A stretch of DNA of 64,000 nucleotides, from the NCBI GenBank assembly GCA_046260155.1, contig JBJYXV010000089.1, positions 62,001 to 126,000 of the forward strand, given 5' to 3'. Positions 17,119 through 26,784 of the stretch are shown in pieces. Made by a program: the position numbers and the translations under genes. Source of the stretch: PFL25 sp046260155 (GTDB lineage Bacteria; Chloroflexota; Anaerolineae; Anaerolineales; UBA4823). The notes under the pieces are model-generated. The model made no database searches and had not been told where the DNA came from. It was given only the letters and a program-made list of their open reading frames with translations. Position 1 is the first letter of the stretch, and each line of letters opens with the position of its first letter.

Positions 17119-18189
17119 ATGGACCCAAGCATTTTACTTCAGATCGCAGAGCTGGCAATTGGCTTGGCAGCTCTGATCATCATCCATGAATTTGGGCACT
17201 TTGCAGCAGCACGCTTATTTAAGATACCAGTTGAAGAATTTGGTATTGGATTTCCACCACGTCTCGCGACCCTGTTTACTGCAGGTGGCACAAAGTTTAC
17301 TCTAAATTGGTTGCCAATTGGGGGTTTTGTGCGCCCTAAAGGTGAGAATGATCCAGATATTCCGGACGGGCTGGCAGCTGCAAATCCCTGGAAACGGTTA
17401 GGCGTCTTAATTGCCGGTCCGATGATGAATTTACTGGTAGGGGTTGTGTTATATGCCATGATCATCAATCGCCTGGGGACTCCGGTCCCAGACCAGGTGC
17501 AGGTGGTGGAGGTTGTCCCGGGTTCGCCAGCAGAACAGGTGGGTTTACTTCCTGGGGATTTGATCGTCCAGGTCAATGATGTTGAAATTGATGGCACACA
17601 ATCGATCCACGATGCGATCTATAACAACCTGGGAGAGACCACCCAGATCACTTATTCCCGGGATGGTGAATTAACCACAGTTTCCCTGGTGCCGCGACCA
17701 GATCCGCCAGAGGGTGAAGGGGCGATCGGGATCGTGATGAGCAATCCCACCGAACCGGTCAGTGTGGTTGCAGCTTTGCCAGCTGGGCTTGGAGCAGTCT
17801 ACCAGCACAGTGAAGCACTGCTCACCTTCCCGGTGAAGATTATCCGGGGTGAAATGGATCCCAGCGAAGGGCGACTGCTCGGTTTTAAGGGTATGTTTGA
17901 TGTTTATCAAGCTGTCCAAGAGACAGAAGCTGAACAAGCTGTACCTTCAGGCGTTAACGTGCTGGGTTTCTTCGCCACGCTAACGATATCTTTTGGTATC
18001 CTCAACTTGCTTCCCATACCTGCACTGGATGGCGGAAGAATCATGTTTACCCTGCCGGAGATTATCCTTGGGCGCCGGGTACCACCCAAGTATGAGAATG
18101 CGATCCATTTAGTTAGCCTGGCATTGCTGTTAATGCTACTCCTATTTGTAAATTTACAGGATTTCCTGAATCCGATATCATTACCCTGA
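17119..18189 (+). CDS. rseP: Site-2 intramembrane metalloprotease (RseP/M50 family)
   Basis: A membrane zinc protease of 356 residues that cuts substrates inside the membrane, as RseP or RasP do for anti-sigma factors. HEFGH in the first membrane helix (about residues 24-28) binds zinc, and the second part of the site is NLLPIPALDGGRI near residue 300. A single PDZ domain lies between them (about 120-200; VEVVPGSPAEQVGLLPGDLIVQVND). A variant GGFVRPKGE follows the first site. The gene heads a tight plus-strand block with a HEAT protein, an AEC transporter and peptidase MA. ATG 17119 starts directly after a T-tract, and the ribosome binding site is poor. Confidence 0.93.
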   Translation: MDPSILLQIAELAIGLAALIIIHEFGHFAAARLFKIPVEEFGIGFPPRLATLFTAGGTKFTLNWLPIGGFVRPKGENDPDIPDGLAAANPWKRLGVLIAGPMMNLLVGVVLYAMIINRLGTPVPDQVQVVEVVPGSPAEQVGLLPGDLIVQVNDVEIDGTQSIHDAIYNNLGETTQITYSRDGELTTVSLVPRPDPPEGEGAIGIVMSNPTEPVSVVAALPAGLGAVYQHSEALLTFPVKIIRGEMDPSEGRLLGFKGMFDVYQAVQETEAEQAVPSGVNVLGFFATLTISFGILNLLPIPALDGGRIMFTLPEIILGRRVPPKYENAIHLVSLALLLMLLLFVNLQDFLNPISLP

Positions 18190-18240
18190 TCTCCTTCTGG
18201 GTGAGGTTGATTTCCAGCTAACTCGGGTGGTAAATTCTCG

Positions 18241-19353
18241 ATGAAAAGTATGTCTGACGGAAGCGAAATACCATTCCAGACACTGGTCGATGCGTTGCTG
18301 GATCAAGAGACCATTTTTGATCCGCGTTATCTTTACCATCTCTCTGATTTGGATGGTGCAGATCTCACATTATTCAAGGAAACCTGGTCTCAGGTGGCTC
18401 TGGCTCGCCGCCAGACTTTACTTGAGGATTTGTATGAGCTGGGTCTGGCTGATAATCTGCTGTCATTCGAGAATATTGGACGCCACACGGTCAGCGATCC
18501 GGATCCTCTGGTGAGAACTTACGCAGTACAACTTTTGTGGGAATTTGAGAATCGATATCTGGTACCGGTATTTCTCAAGCTGCTCATCACCGACCCGATC
18601 CCAGAAGTGAGAGCAGCTGCAGCCTCAGGCTTGGGTTTATTCGTCTATCATGGAGAGATCGATCGATTACCCAGGCGGGATCTGGATGAGATTGTTGCTG
18701 CATTGCTTAAAACGGCTGAAAAGGATCAGGCAGAGATAGTTCAATGCCGTGCGCTTGAATCTTTGGGCTTTTCAGACAGTCCGGAAGTTCCTCGGCTGAT
18801 TGAATCCGCTTTCAAAACAGGAACCCATGAAAAGATGGCCTCAGCCTTGATTGCGATGGGGCGTTCCATGGATCCACGCTGGGAAAAAACCATTTTACAA
18901 ATGTTGAACAGTAAAATCCCGGTTTTGCGGACGGAAGCAGCACGGGCTGCAGGGGAAATCGAGATCGAGGAATCGATCCCGTTGTTGGTTGAATTAACCG
19001 AGGATAGCAACCAGGGTGTGCGTTCTGCTGCCATCTGGTCCCTTTCGGAAATAGGGGGCGATCAAGCCCGGCATACCCTGGAGCAGCTTTTCCGGGAAAC
19101 CGATGATGACGAGGAAGCCGATTTCATCGAAAGTGCATTAGATAATATCACCTTCACAGATGGTTTGCAGCCCTTCTCATTATTTGAGGTACCGGAAGAG
19201 GACCCAGAAGATGAATTACTAGAAATTCTAATCTCCCAGGAGAGCTCCGAGTCTGGAGAAAATGATGACCAGTCTATCGAGGATAATAGCCAGGATGGAG
19301 ATCCCTTCGCCGATGATAATTTTCTCAGCGAAGATGAGGACTTCTTGGCTTGA
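18241..19353 (+). CDS. HEAT-repeat protein with acidic tail
   Basis: A 370-residue cytoplasmic protein with helical repeats of about 30 residues between 70 and 300, recognisable as HEAT or PBS-lyase-like units (DPLVRTYAVQLLWEF, DPIPEVRAAAASGLGLF, LRTEAARAAGEIEIEE, NQGVRSAAIWSLSEIGG). These form a curved scaffold that binds other proteins. The last 70 residues are very acidic (EEDPEDELLEILISQES onwards) and probably disordered. The stop overlaps the start of the next gene (TTGA), so the two are co-translated. The partner is unknown. Confidence 0.85.
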   Translation: MKSMSDGSEIPFQTLVDALLDQETIFDPRYLYHLSDLDGADLTLFKETWSQVALARRQTLLEDLYELGLADNLLSFENIGRHTVSDPDPLVRTYAVQLLWEFENRYLVPVFLKLLITDPIPEVRAAAASGLGLFVYHGEIDRLPRRDLDEIVAALLKTAEKDQAEIVQCRALESLGFSDSPEVPRLIESAFKTGTHEKMASALIAMGRSMDPRWEKTILQMLNSKIPVLRTEAARAAGEIEIEESIPLLVELTEDSNQGVRSAAIWSLSEIGGDQARHTLEQLFRETDDDEEADFIESALDNITFTDGLQPFSLFEVPEEDPEDELLEILISQESSESGENDDQSIEDNSQDGDPFADDNFLSEDEDFLA

Positions 19354-20261
19354 GCGAACTCTTCTTTCTTTTCAGCAATAATATTCTCCCTATATTTTTA
19401 GCCGCTTCTGCTGGATTCCTGGTCGCCAAATACCTTGGAGTTTCGGCACAATCTGTTTCTCGGATCGCATTTTATATTTTCAGCCCCTGCCTGGTATTTG
19501 TCTTGCTCACCTCTGGGCAATTGGATGGGGAGGATATTACCAGGATGGCTGCTTTTGCTGCAGTGAGCATCATCAGTATGGGGATCATCACTGCATTGAT
19601 CTCCCGTTTATTGGGCTTCAACCGCAGCTTCATGATGGCATTGATCATCACGGTTATGTTTGCCAATTCTGGAAATTATGGCCTATCGCTTACATTATTT
19701 GCTTTCAATGATAACGCGCTCGCTTATGCGGGTATCTATTTTGTTACCTCGGCTTTCCTTGTTTATACGCTCGGCGTGGTTTTGGCCTCCTGGGGCCATG
19801 CCAACCTGAAGACCGCCCTGATAGGGGTCCTTAAGGTTCCTGTTATCTATGCGGTCGCGTTTGCTTTGATCTATAATTGGCTGGGTTGGCAAATGCCGCT
19901 CCCGATTGACCGCACTGTTTCTATTTTGTCGGATGCAGCAATTCCTGTAATGATCGTCTTGTTAGGTATCCAGCTTTACTACGCCAGAATCAGCAGGGAC
20001 CCAATAAAGGTGGGTCTTTCAAACTTTTTACGCCTGGTAGTTGCACCACTGCTCGCGATTGGTTTCGCTTACTTATTCCACCTAGAAGGATCTGCATTCC
20101 AGGCAGGCGTGATCGAAGCTGCCGTACCCACCGCGGTTCTGACCACGGTGCTGGCAACAGAATTTGATCTTGAACCTGCTTTCATTACGACGACAGTGGT
20201 TACATCTACTCTGCTCAGCCCACTTACATTGACTCTATTGCTTTCTTTCCTGGGGGCTTGA
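19350..20261 (+). CDS. AEC family transporter (auxin efflux carrier-like)
   Basis: A 303-residue membrane protein with about ten hydrophobic helices, the normal size for the bacterial AEC family (PF03547-type). Recognisable features are the N-terminal ILPIFLAASAGFLVAK, the helix-4 FMMALIITVMFANSGNYGL with the conserved Asn-rich NSGNYG turn, and the late AGVIEAAVPTAVLTTVLATEF. Family members export or import organic anions such as malate or auxin-like acids. The substrate cannot be told here. It starts at a TTG within the stop codon of the HEAT gene and overlaps the next gene too. Confidence 0.9.
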   Translation: MSELFFLFSNNILPIFLAASAGFLVAKYLGVSAQSVSRIAFYIFSPCLVFVLLTSGQLDGEDITRMAAFAAVSIISMGIITALISRLLGFNRSFMMALIITVMFANSGNYGLSLTLFAFNDNALAYAGIYFVTSAFLVYTLGVVLASWGHANLKTALIGVLKVPVIYAVAFALIYNWLGWQMPLPIDRTVSILSDAAIPVMIVLLGIQLYYARISRDPIKVGLSNFLRLVVAPLLAIGFAYLFHLEGSAFQAGVIEAAVPTAVLTTVLATEFDLEPAFITTTVVTSTLLSPLTLTLLLSFLGA

Positions 20262-21469
20262 TGGATTTCCGGATTAAGCTCATCCCCATCTTGATAATTA
20301 TTCTCCTGTTTGGACTGTTTCCACCAGCGGGATTGGCACAAACTGAAATCGAAATTACACCTGAGGACCCGGTATACTCTTTTGGGGAAAGCATCACCAT
20401 CAAGGCTTTTCTTCACAGTACAGAAGAGGTTGACCAGGTTGTGCTGTACCTACAGCCAGGGGATCAAAATGACCTTCGGGTATTTCCGGTCACGTTGGAT
20501 TCAGCTGGCAATTTGTCCATAGCGATCGATCCGGTAGCAAATTCGATACCTGCTTTTGATAATATCGATTACTGGTATCAGGTAAATTCAACCAGTGGAG
20601 ATACTTTTCAGAGCCCGGTATATTCATTCACATACTTGGATAACCGCTATCCGTGGAAGACATTATCCGGTAAGCCTTTTACTATTCACTGGTATGCGGG
20701 TGATCTCTCCTTCGGCGAAGAAGTCCTGAATGTAACCTTAGCCGGGGCTGATAATATACAAGATTTGTTGGAAGTTTTCTTTCCTGAAAGCCTGGATATG
20801 TACGTTTATGAGAATACCCAGGCAGCAATACCCAACGCCGATCAATATTGGATCGCAGGCCATGCTGACCCGATCCAGGGTGTAATTCTGGTAACCCTAC
20901 CCCCTGGCCCAGATCAGAGACTTGAAATGGAACGCCAAATTCCCCATGAACTGATGCATGTTGCCTTGAGCTATACCGATTCCCATGCGTATGCCAATTA
21001 TCCAGTATGGTTCAACGAGGGATTGGCTTCACTGGTCGAACTGTATCCAAATCCAGATTATACGGTCTTGATTGAGAATGCTGTCGAGGATGGTGAGCTA
21101 CTTTCCATATCGTCCATGTGCGAGTTTTTTCCCAGCGATTCCCAGCTGGCGCTGCTTGCATATGCTGAATCGGCATCCTTTACCCGGTTTCTTTACGATC
21201 AATTTGGTAAAACTGGATTCAATCGGATGATGGCAGCGTATGCCTCCGGTATGAATTGTGAGCAGGGAGTTGAGGAAGCTCTGGGTTCCAGTCTGGAGAA
21301 TTTAGAAGAGAGCTGGCAGAGCACCAGCTTCACCTCTGTGACATTGGGGATTGCCTTGCGAGAGCTGTTGCCCTGGCTTCTCTTATTGTTGTTCATCTTA
21401 ACTGGTCCACTGATTATGGTTGTTTTAATCCTAAGAAAACGACCTGCGAGGAAAGATTATGACGGATAG
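20261..21469 (+). CDS. Peptidase MA-family zinc metallohydrolase, membrane-bound
   Basis: A 402-residue secreted or membrane protein. A signal peptide (LIPILIIILLFGLFPPAGLAQ) leads to a beta-rich domain, then the catalytic zinc motif HELMH (near residue 231) with the downstream Glu in WFNEGLASLVE, the gluzincin arrangement of the peptidase MA family. A C-terminal membrane helix (LLPWLLLLLFILTGPLIMVVLIL) and a short basic tail follow. The active site should lie outside the membrane. I take ATG 20261, overlapping the upstream stop by one base (TGATG); a TTG at 20258 is possible. It closes a four-gene overlapping series. Confidence 0.85.
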   Translation: MDFRIKLIPILIIILLFGLFPPAGLAQTEIEITPEDPVYSFGESITIKAFLHSTEEVDQVVLYLQPGDQNDLRVFPVTLDSAGNLSIAIDPVANSIPAFDNIDYWYQVNSTSGDTFQSPVYSFTYLDNRYPWKTLSGKPFTIHWYAGDLSFGEEVLNVTLAGADNIQDLLEVFFPESLDMYVYENTQAAIPNADQYWIAGHADPIQGVILVTLPPGPDQRLEMERQIPHELMHVALSYTDSHAYANYPVWFNEGLASLVELYPNPDYTVLIENAVEDGELLSISSMCEFFPSDSQLALLAYAESASFTRFLYDQFGKTGFNRMMAAYASGMNCEQGVEEALGSSLENLEESWQSTSFTSVTLGIALRELLPWLLLLLFILTGPLIMVVLILRKRPARKDYDG

Positions 21470-21752
21470 TGAAAAGATGCGATTGCACGTAATTGTGAGG
21501 GGCAGGGTTCAAGGGGTCGGGTTTCGCGCCTTTGTTGTTGACAGCGGGCTGGCACTGGGTGTCACAGGTTGGGCACGTAACCGTTGGGATGGAAGCGTGG
21601 AAGTCGTAGCAGAAGGAACCCGGGATGCTCTCAATACCTTGTTGGCAGATTTAAGGCGTGGACCGCGAATGTCAAACGTCACAGAGCTCGAACAAGAATG
21701 GGAACCTGCAAGCGGGGAATATAAATCGTTTGGTATCAGATCGACAGTTTAA
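21459..21752 (+). CDS. acyP: Acylphosphatase
   Basis: A 97-residue acylphosphatase, the normal size, which hydrolyses carboxyl-phosphate bonds such as acetyl phosphate. The diagnostic motif GRVQGVGFRAFV contains the phosphate-binding Arg, and GWARNRWDGSVEV holds the catalytic Asn. It overlaps the end of the peptidase MA gene by 11 bases, which suggests translational coupling. ATG 21459. Confidence 0.93.
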   Translation: MTDSEKMRLHVIVRGRVQGVGFRAFVVDSGLALGVTGWARNRWDGSVEVVAEGTRDALNTLLADLRRGPRMSNVTELEQEWEPASGEYKSFGIRSTV

Positions 21753-21754
21753 TT

Positions 21755-22456
21755 TTAATTTGCAGTAAATCCCAATCCCCGTTGTTTTAAAGATACAAAT
21801 CTACCATTTCCAATCACCAGATGATCGAGCACTTCGACATCGAGAAGCCTGCCTGCCTCTACGATAGCCCGGGTGACTGCTACATCATCTGGACTGGGTG
21901 TTGGATCACCGCTGGGGTGATTATGAGCAACAATAATTGAAGCAGCATTCCGACGAATCGCACCCTTGAATAATTCCCCCACCCTGACCTGGGATGAGTT
22001 TAACGAACCCCGGTAAATACTTTCAATTACCATGACATGATTGCGGGTATTCAGCAAGATTACCCACAGCTCCTCTTGATCTAACGCGCTCATTTCGTAG
22101 AGGATTAATTGTGCCGCCTGGTCCGGACTTTGAATCCTCTCATCATCGATAGATTCATGCTTCATACGGTTGCCCAACTCCAGAGCTGCTTTAATTTGCG
22201 CTGCTTTTGCGGTACTGATTCCGTGTTCTGCACAAACCTCGTCAAAAGATGCCCTGTGCAGGCCTTTTACGCCTCCAAAGGTATTCAGCAAGCGCTGGGC
22301 GACCTGGACTGCGTTCTCTCCTTTTACACCCACTCTTAGTAGAATTGCCAGCAGTTCAGCATTGGAAAGTGACTTTGGCCCCAGGCGGGCCAGGCGTTCC
22401 CGTGGTCGCTCCGACTCGGCAAAGTCGGTTATCCGGTATGGAGTGTTTTCATTCAT
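21755..22456 (-). CDS. radC: RadC-family JAB domain protein
   Basis: A 233-residue protein from ATG 22456 (MNENTPYRITDF); an in-frame start at 22528 would add 24 residues that do not fit the family. It has the N-terminal UPF0758 helix-hairpin-helix (RERLARLGPKSLSNAELLAI) and the C-terminal JAB/MPN domain with its zinc motif HNHPSGDPTPSPDD. RadC was named for DNA repair, but its true function is uncertain. It is convergent with acylphosphatase, with only two bases between the stops. Confidence 0.92.
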   Translation of the reverse strand: MNENTPYRITDFAESERPRERLARLGPKSLSNAELLAILLRVGVKGENAVQVAQRLLNTFGGVKGLHRASFDEVCAEHGISTAKAAQIKAALELGNRMKHESIDDERIQSPDQAAQLILYEMSALDQEELWVILLNTRNHVMVIESIYRGSLNSSQVRVGELFKGAIRRNAASIIVAHNHPSGDPTPSPDDVAVTRAIVEAGRLLDVEVLDHLVIGNGRFVSLKQRGLGFTAN

Positions 22457-22583
22457 GATCCTGCACCTTCCAGAGTTGACTGGTTTCCCTCTGATGATGA
22501 CTATACAATAATTAATTCGGGATTGCAAGCACTTGTATGGCTGATCCTGCTTCCATGCTATAATTTTTCTCTACAGGTGATTC

Positions 22584-23213
22584 ATGAATTTCGACCCAAC
22601 TGCACTAGGTGATTTCTTTCTGATCTTGACCGCTTGGGCGGCGGCTTTTATCGTTGCCTTATGGTTGGCATTGGTATTTTGGACTTACCGGGACATAAAA
22701 GCCAGGGCGCGTGATCCGCTCTCGCGCATTTTAGCCGTACTCGTGGTAGCGGTCTTGTTTCTGCCAGGGATATTGATTTACCTGATATTACGTCCGGCTC
22801 ACACCCTTGAAGATGAATACCAGCAAACCCTTGAAGAAGAAGCACTCTTGCAGGCGATTGAAGAGAGCCCACTTTGCCCGGGTTGTGGACGGCGGATCAA
22901 AGATAACTGGTTGATCTGTCCAAATTGCCACACCAAGCTGCGCAAGAACTGCCACCAATGTGGGAGGTTAATGGAGTTGCCCTGGAATATTTGTCCTTTT
23001 TGCGGTACTCCAGCGCCCGGGATGCGTCGTGAACATCTGACTCTGGATGAAGCCCTGCGACCATTGCCAGAAGAGTCCGGAGAGGACGAACAGGTTGAAG
23101 TTCACCTACAGGATGTATTCTCGGAAGCGGATTTCGTTTCAGAGCCTGAGGAAGAGATTGAAGAATTCGTAGAATTCGAAGAAGAGCCTCAAAACGAGGA
23201 ACAAGAGGAATAA
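22584..23213 (+). CDS. Membrane protein with double zinc ribbon
   Basis: A 209-residue protein with two membrane helices near the N-terminus (LILTAWAAAFIVALWLALVF and ILAVLVVAVLFLPGILIYLIL). A cytoplasmic part follows with four CxxC pairs (CPGCGRR, CPNCHTK, CHQCGRL and CPFCGTP) forming a double zinc ribbon around residues 96-145. The C-terminal 60 residues are highly acidic and probably disordered. The function is unknown; adaptor or scaffold roles are typical of such ribbons. A strong terminator follows its stop. Confidence 0.75.
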   Translation: MNFDPTALGDFFLILTAWAAAFIVALWLALVFWTYRDIKARARDPLSRILAVLVVAVLFLPGILIYLILRPAHTLEDEYQQTLEEEALLQAIEESPLCPGCGRRIKDNWLICPNCHTKLRKNCHQCGRLMELPWNICPFCGTPAPGMRREHLTLDEALRPLPEESGEDEQVEVHLQDVFSEADFVSEPEEEIEEFVEFEEEPQNEEQEE

Positions 23214-23217
23214 AAGA

Positions 23218-23250
23218 TCCTGCGGCTCAAAATTATCTTGAGCCGCAGGA
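23218..23250. terminator. Bidirectional terminator hairpin
   Basis: A 13-bp perfect stem (TCCTGCGGCTCAA at 23218-23230 with TTGAGCCGCAGGA at 23238-23250) and a 7-base loop lie between the convergent zinc-ribbon and enolase genes. It lacks a long T-run, but the stem is very stable and serves both directions. Confidence 0.75.
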
Positions 23251-23288
23251 GAAAAGCGCCAATCTGTGGGGAATTTAGATGAACAAAG

Positions 23289-24581
23289 TTATTTCATCTT
23301 GAGTGCTTTCCAACCCGCAAAATCCGCCGTGCTACCTAATTCACCTTCGATCCGCAGCAGCTGGTTGTATTTTGCCACCCTGTCTGACCGCGCTGGGGCA
23401 CCAGTTTTAATCTGACCCATGTTGAGAGCCACTGCCAGATCGGATATCGTGGTATCTTCAGTTTCTCCTGAACGGTGCGAGGTAACGGCCCGCCATCCGG
23501 CACGGTGGCAGATCTCTACAGCTTCGATCGTCTCGGTCAGGGTGCCGATCTGGTTGAGCTTAACCAGCAGCGCATTGGCAGCTTTTACTTCGATCCCCTT
23601 CCGGACTCTTTCAGGATTGGTGACCAGCAGATCATCTCCAACGATTTGTATGCGGTCTCCCACTTCTGCAGTCAGCATTTCCCATCCCTCCCAATCGTCC
23701 TGGGCGAGACCATCTTCGATCGAGACGATTGGGTATTGGTCAAGCCAAGCTTTCCAGAAGGCGACCATTTCTTCACTGTTCAACTTTTTACCCTCGCGGC
23801 GCAGGTTGTACAACCCGGTGTCAGCTTCATAAAATTCGGAAGCCGCAGGATCCAGGGCAATTCCTACCTGTTCACCGGCTTTATAACCGGCTTTATCAAT
23901 CGCTTCCAGGATCACTTCAACAGCTTCCGCATTGGTCTTCAGAGCTGGTGCATAGCCTCCTTCATCACCAACCAGGGCAGTGTATCCATGGTCTTTGAGC
24001 ACCTGTTTTAATTTCTGGTAGATTTCCGATCCCCAGCGCAGTGCCTCAGCGAAGGATTTTGCACCCAGGGGCATCACCATAAATTCCTGGGCATCCGTGG
24101 ATTGCCAGCCTGTGTGGGCACCCCCATTCAGAATATTCAGCATTGGCACTGGCAGGATGTGAGCATAGACGCCGCCTATGTAGCGGTATAAAGGTAATCC
24201 GGTTGATTTTGCTGCAGCCTTGGCCACTGCCAGGCTGGTACCCAGGATGGCATTTGCTCCCAGCTTGGATTTATTCTCCGTGCCATCCAGCTCGAGCATT
24301 TTCATGTCGATCAGTTTTTGTTGGGTGGCATCCATACCGATGACCAGGCCGGCGATAGCAGTGTTCGCATTGTTTACAGCTTTCAAGACGCCCTTTCCAC
24401 CGTAGCGAGATTTATCCTGATCGCGTAATTCCAGCGCTTCGTGAACCCCTGTAGACGCACCGGAAGGAACAGCAGCCCTCCCAAAACTTCCGTCCCGGAG
24501 CATGACATCTACTTCAACCGTCGGGTTTCCCCGCGAATCTAAAATCTCACGGGCTTTCAAACTTTCAATAGTTGGATTCAT
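23289..24581 (-). CDS. eno: Enolase
   Basis: Enolase (2-phosphoglycerate to phosphoenolpyruvate, glycolysis), 430 residues, the usual length. Typical segments are the start IESLKAREILDSRGNPTVEVDV, GDEGGYAP with the catalytic Glu, SIEDGLAQDDWEGW, LLVKLNQIGTLTE with the catalytic Lys, and the C-terminal SHRSGETEDTTISDLAVA. Mg ligands are carried by these motifs. It is separated from pyrG by about 100 bases, both on the minus strand, so co-transcription is possible. Confidence 0.98.
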   Translation of the reverse strand: MNPTIESLKAREILDSRGNPTVEVDVMLRDGSFGRAAVPSGASTGVHEALELRDQDKSRYGGKGVLKAVNNANTAIAGLVIGMDATQQKLIDMKMLELDGTENKSKLGANAILGTSLAVAKAAAKSTGLPLYRYIGGVYAHILPVPMLNILNGGAHTGWQSTDAQEFMVMPLGAKSFAEALRWGSEIYQKLKQVLKDHGYTALVGDEGGYAPALKTNAEAVEVILEAIDKAGYKAGEQVGIALDPAASEFYEADTGLYNLRREGKKLNSEEMVAFWKAWLDQYPIVSIEDGLAQDDWEGWEMLTAEVGDRIQIVGDDLLVTNPERVRKGIEVKAANALLVKLNQIGTLTETIEAVEICHRAGWRAVTSHRSGETEDTTISDLAVALNMGQIKTGAPARSDRVAKYNQLLRIEGELGSTADFAGWKALKMK

Positions 24582-24684
24582 ATTTCACCTCAGTTTATTC
24601 TATTCTTGTCCAGAATTCGACAAGATTGATAGTTAATGTTTGGTGAGCTTGTGCGTTCAATGTGGGTTGAGATACTTCAATTCA

Positions 24685-26343
24685 TTAATTTCCAGGCGAG
24701 CTGACCTGGCTGGGTTCAATCTTTATTGCATCGGAAACAGCTGCTTTTTTGCTGACAGCTTCCAGGAATGCCATAAACAATGGGTGGGGACGCTTGGGTC
24801 GAGATTGGAATTCAGGATGAAATTGCGTTCCCAGCATGAAGGGGTGATCACTTAATTCTGCGATCTCAATTAACCTCCCATCGGGTGATATTCCGGAAAA
24901 GCGCATTCCGGCAGATTGAAGAACCTCCCGGTATGCATTATTAAGCTCGAAACGGTGGCGATGCCGTTCTTCGACTTCATTTGTCCCATAGGCCCGTTGG
25001 GCGATAGTACCCGGTTGCAGAACGCAGGGATACAAGCCTAAGCGCATGGTGCCTCCCATATCGGCGATATCCCTCTGGTCGGGCATTAAATCGATGACCG
25101 GATGTGAGGTGCTGCGATCAAATTCAGTAGAATTCACCTCCTCATCACCCAAGATGCTCCTAGAGAATTCAACCACCATCAGCTGCATACCTAGGCATAA
25201 TCCCAGATATGGTATTTTATTTTCCCGGGCAAATCGCGCAGCCTGGATCTTACCCTCAATGCCGCGTCCACCAAATCCCCCAGGGACGAGAATGCCATCG
25301 GCATTGCGTACCAGTTCCCAACCACGACCTTTCTCCAATTCAGCTGAGTGTACCCAGTTGATTTGTACTTCCAAACCTAATGCCAGGGCTGAATGCAGGA
25401 GTGCTTCCCGGACGCTCATGTAGGCGTCCTGCAGTTCGATATATTTCCCGACCAGCGCGATGGTAACCATTGGTTTATCCCGCCTCACTTCCTGGACAAG
25501 GTGCTCCCATTCAGTCCAATCGGGTTCCCGGCGGGCAGTTAATCCCAAGTGGTCAAGCAGATAATCACCCACCCCGGCTTGTTCTAAGAGCAGCGGTACC
25601 TGGTAAAGGATTTCGGTGGTGATCATTGGTACCACTGCCTGCATCTCAACATCACAGAAAAGCGCGATCTTTTCCCGCAAGCTGTTATCAACTGGATGAT
25701 CCGAACGGGCGATGATCATATCCGGGGAGATGCCTATTGAACGCAGTTCGCGGACTGAATGCTGTGTGGGTTTGGTCTTCAATTCATTTGTTGCCCCGAT
25801 ATGCGGTATCCAGGTGACATGCACGTAAACACTGTTCTCACGACCGACATCGGTGCGCATCTGGCGCAGGGACTCCTGGAAAGGAAGTGATTCAATATCA
25901 CCAACGGTTCCGCCGATTTCAACCAGCACAATTTCAGCCTCGGTGGTTTTTGAAACCAGACCAATGCGTCTCTTGATCTCGTTAGTGATGTGTGGGATGA
26001 CCTGAATGGTGCCTCCCAGGTAATCTCCCCTGCGCTCTTTGGCGATCACTTCAGCATAGACCTGCCCGGTAGTAACATTGCAGACCCGGTTGAGATTAAT
26101 ATCGATAAATCTCTCGTAATGACCCAAGTCTAAATCTGTTTCTGCTCCATCTGCCAGCACATAAACCTCCCCATGCTGGTAGGGGCTCATTGTTCCCGGA
26201 TCGACGTTGATATAGGGATCTAATTTTTGCACCGAAACAGAAAAACCACGCTCTTTCAGCAGCTGACCCAGTGCAGCTGTGGTAACCCCTTTTCCAACAG
26301 AACTGACTACACCACCGGTAATAAAAACGTATTTCGTGGTCAT
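24685..26343 (-). CDS. pyrG: CTP synthase
   Basis: Glutamine-hydrolysing CTP synthase (UTP to CTP, the last step of pyrimidine nucleotide synthesis), 552 residues, a normal size. The synthetase domain begins YVFITGGVVSSVGKG, the P-loop-like ATP site. Next come KLDPYINVDPGTMSPYQHGE and GGTVGDIES. The glutaminase domain has the nucleophile in LCLGMQLMVVEF and the His-Glu pair in GTQFHPEFQS. A short C-terminal extension (SDAIKIEPSQVSSPGN) is a little unusual. Confidence 0.98.
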   Translation of the reverse strand: MTTKYVFITGGVVSSVGKGVTTAALGQLLKERGFSVSVQKLDPYINVDPGTMSPYQHGEVYVLADGAETDLDLGHYERFIDINLNRVCNVTTGQVYAEVIAKERRGDYLGGTIQVIPHITNEIKRRIGLVSKTTEAEIVLVEIGGTVGDIESLPFQESLRQMRTDVGRENSVYVHVTWIPHIGATNELKTKPTQHSVRELRSIGISPDMIIARSDHPVDNSLREKIALFCDVEMQAVVPMITTEILYQVPLLLEQAGVGDYLLDHLGLTARREPDWTEWEHLVQEVRRDKPMVTIALVGKYIELQDAYMSVREALLHSALALGLEVQINWVHSAELEKGRGWELVRNADGILVPGGFGGRGIEGKIQAARFARENKIPYLGLCLGMQLMVVEFSRSILGDEEVNSTEFDRSTSHPVIDLMPDQRDIADMGGTMRLGLYPCVLQPGTIAQRAYGTNEVEERHRHRFELNNAYREVLQSAGMRFSGISPDGRLIEIAELSDHPFMLGTQFHPEFQSRPKRPHPLFMAFLEAVSKKAAVSDAIKIEPSQVSSPGN

Positions 26344-26562
26344 CCCGCCTCCGGATTACCTGCAATAAATAATTCTGACACCCTCGGTTGGCAAAAAAGA
26401 AGTGGGGAGGACTGTCGACTGACGACCTCCCCACCCTGGTTGAAATTGTTGATATAATTTTCTTGTTTCACTTGCTTTGTCGTACCTTTCCTGCAAAATA
26501 TGGGCTGAGTTTACCATACTTGGATGGCAATTGCAAAAACCGAAAAGGCTACAGTCTTTTCC

Positions 26563-26592
26563 TTGACGTATTGATATTAAACGCATTATACT
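26563..26592 (+). promoter_or_regulatory. Promoter of tRNA-Pro
   Basis: TTGACG at 26563-26568 and TATACT at 26587-26592, 18 bases apart, match the vegetative sigma-factor consensus (TTGACA, TATAAT) at 5 of 6 positions each. The tRNA begins 9 bases after the -10. Confidence 0.75.
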
Positions 26593-26601
26593 TTTTCAAC
26601 T

Positions 26602-26674
26602 CGGGGTGTAGCGCAGATGGCAGCGCGCCGCGTTTGGGACGCGGAGGTCAGCGGTTCAAGTCCGCTCACCCCGA
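26602..26674 (+). tRNA. tRNA-Pro (anticodon TGG)
   Basis: The acceptor stem CGGGGTG (26602-26608) pairs with CACCCCG (26667-26673), discriminator A. The D stem is GCGC/GCGC, the anticodon stem CCGCG/CGCGG with loop TTTGGGA (anticodon TGG, reads CCN), and the T arm carries GGTTCAAGTCC. The 3' CCA is not encoded, so it must be added after transcription. Confidence 0.93.
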
Positions 26675-26784
26675 CTCATGGAACCTGAGAATGAAACGTG
26701 AATCGTGAACCTGGAATGGCTGACCACGCTTCACGTTTTCTGTTTCAAGTGATTACGAATCATCGCAACCACGGAGGATAGTGA

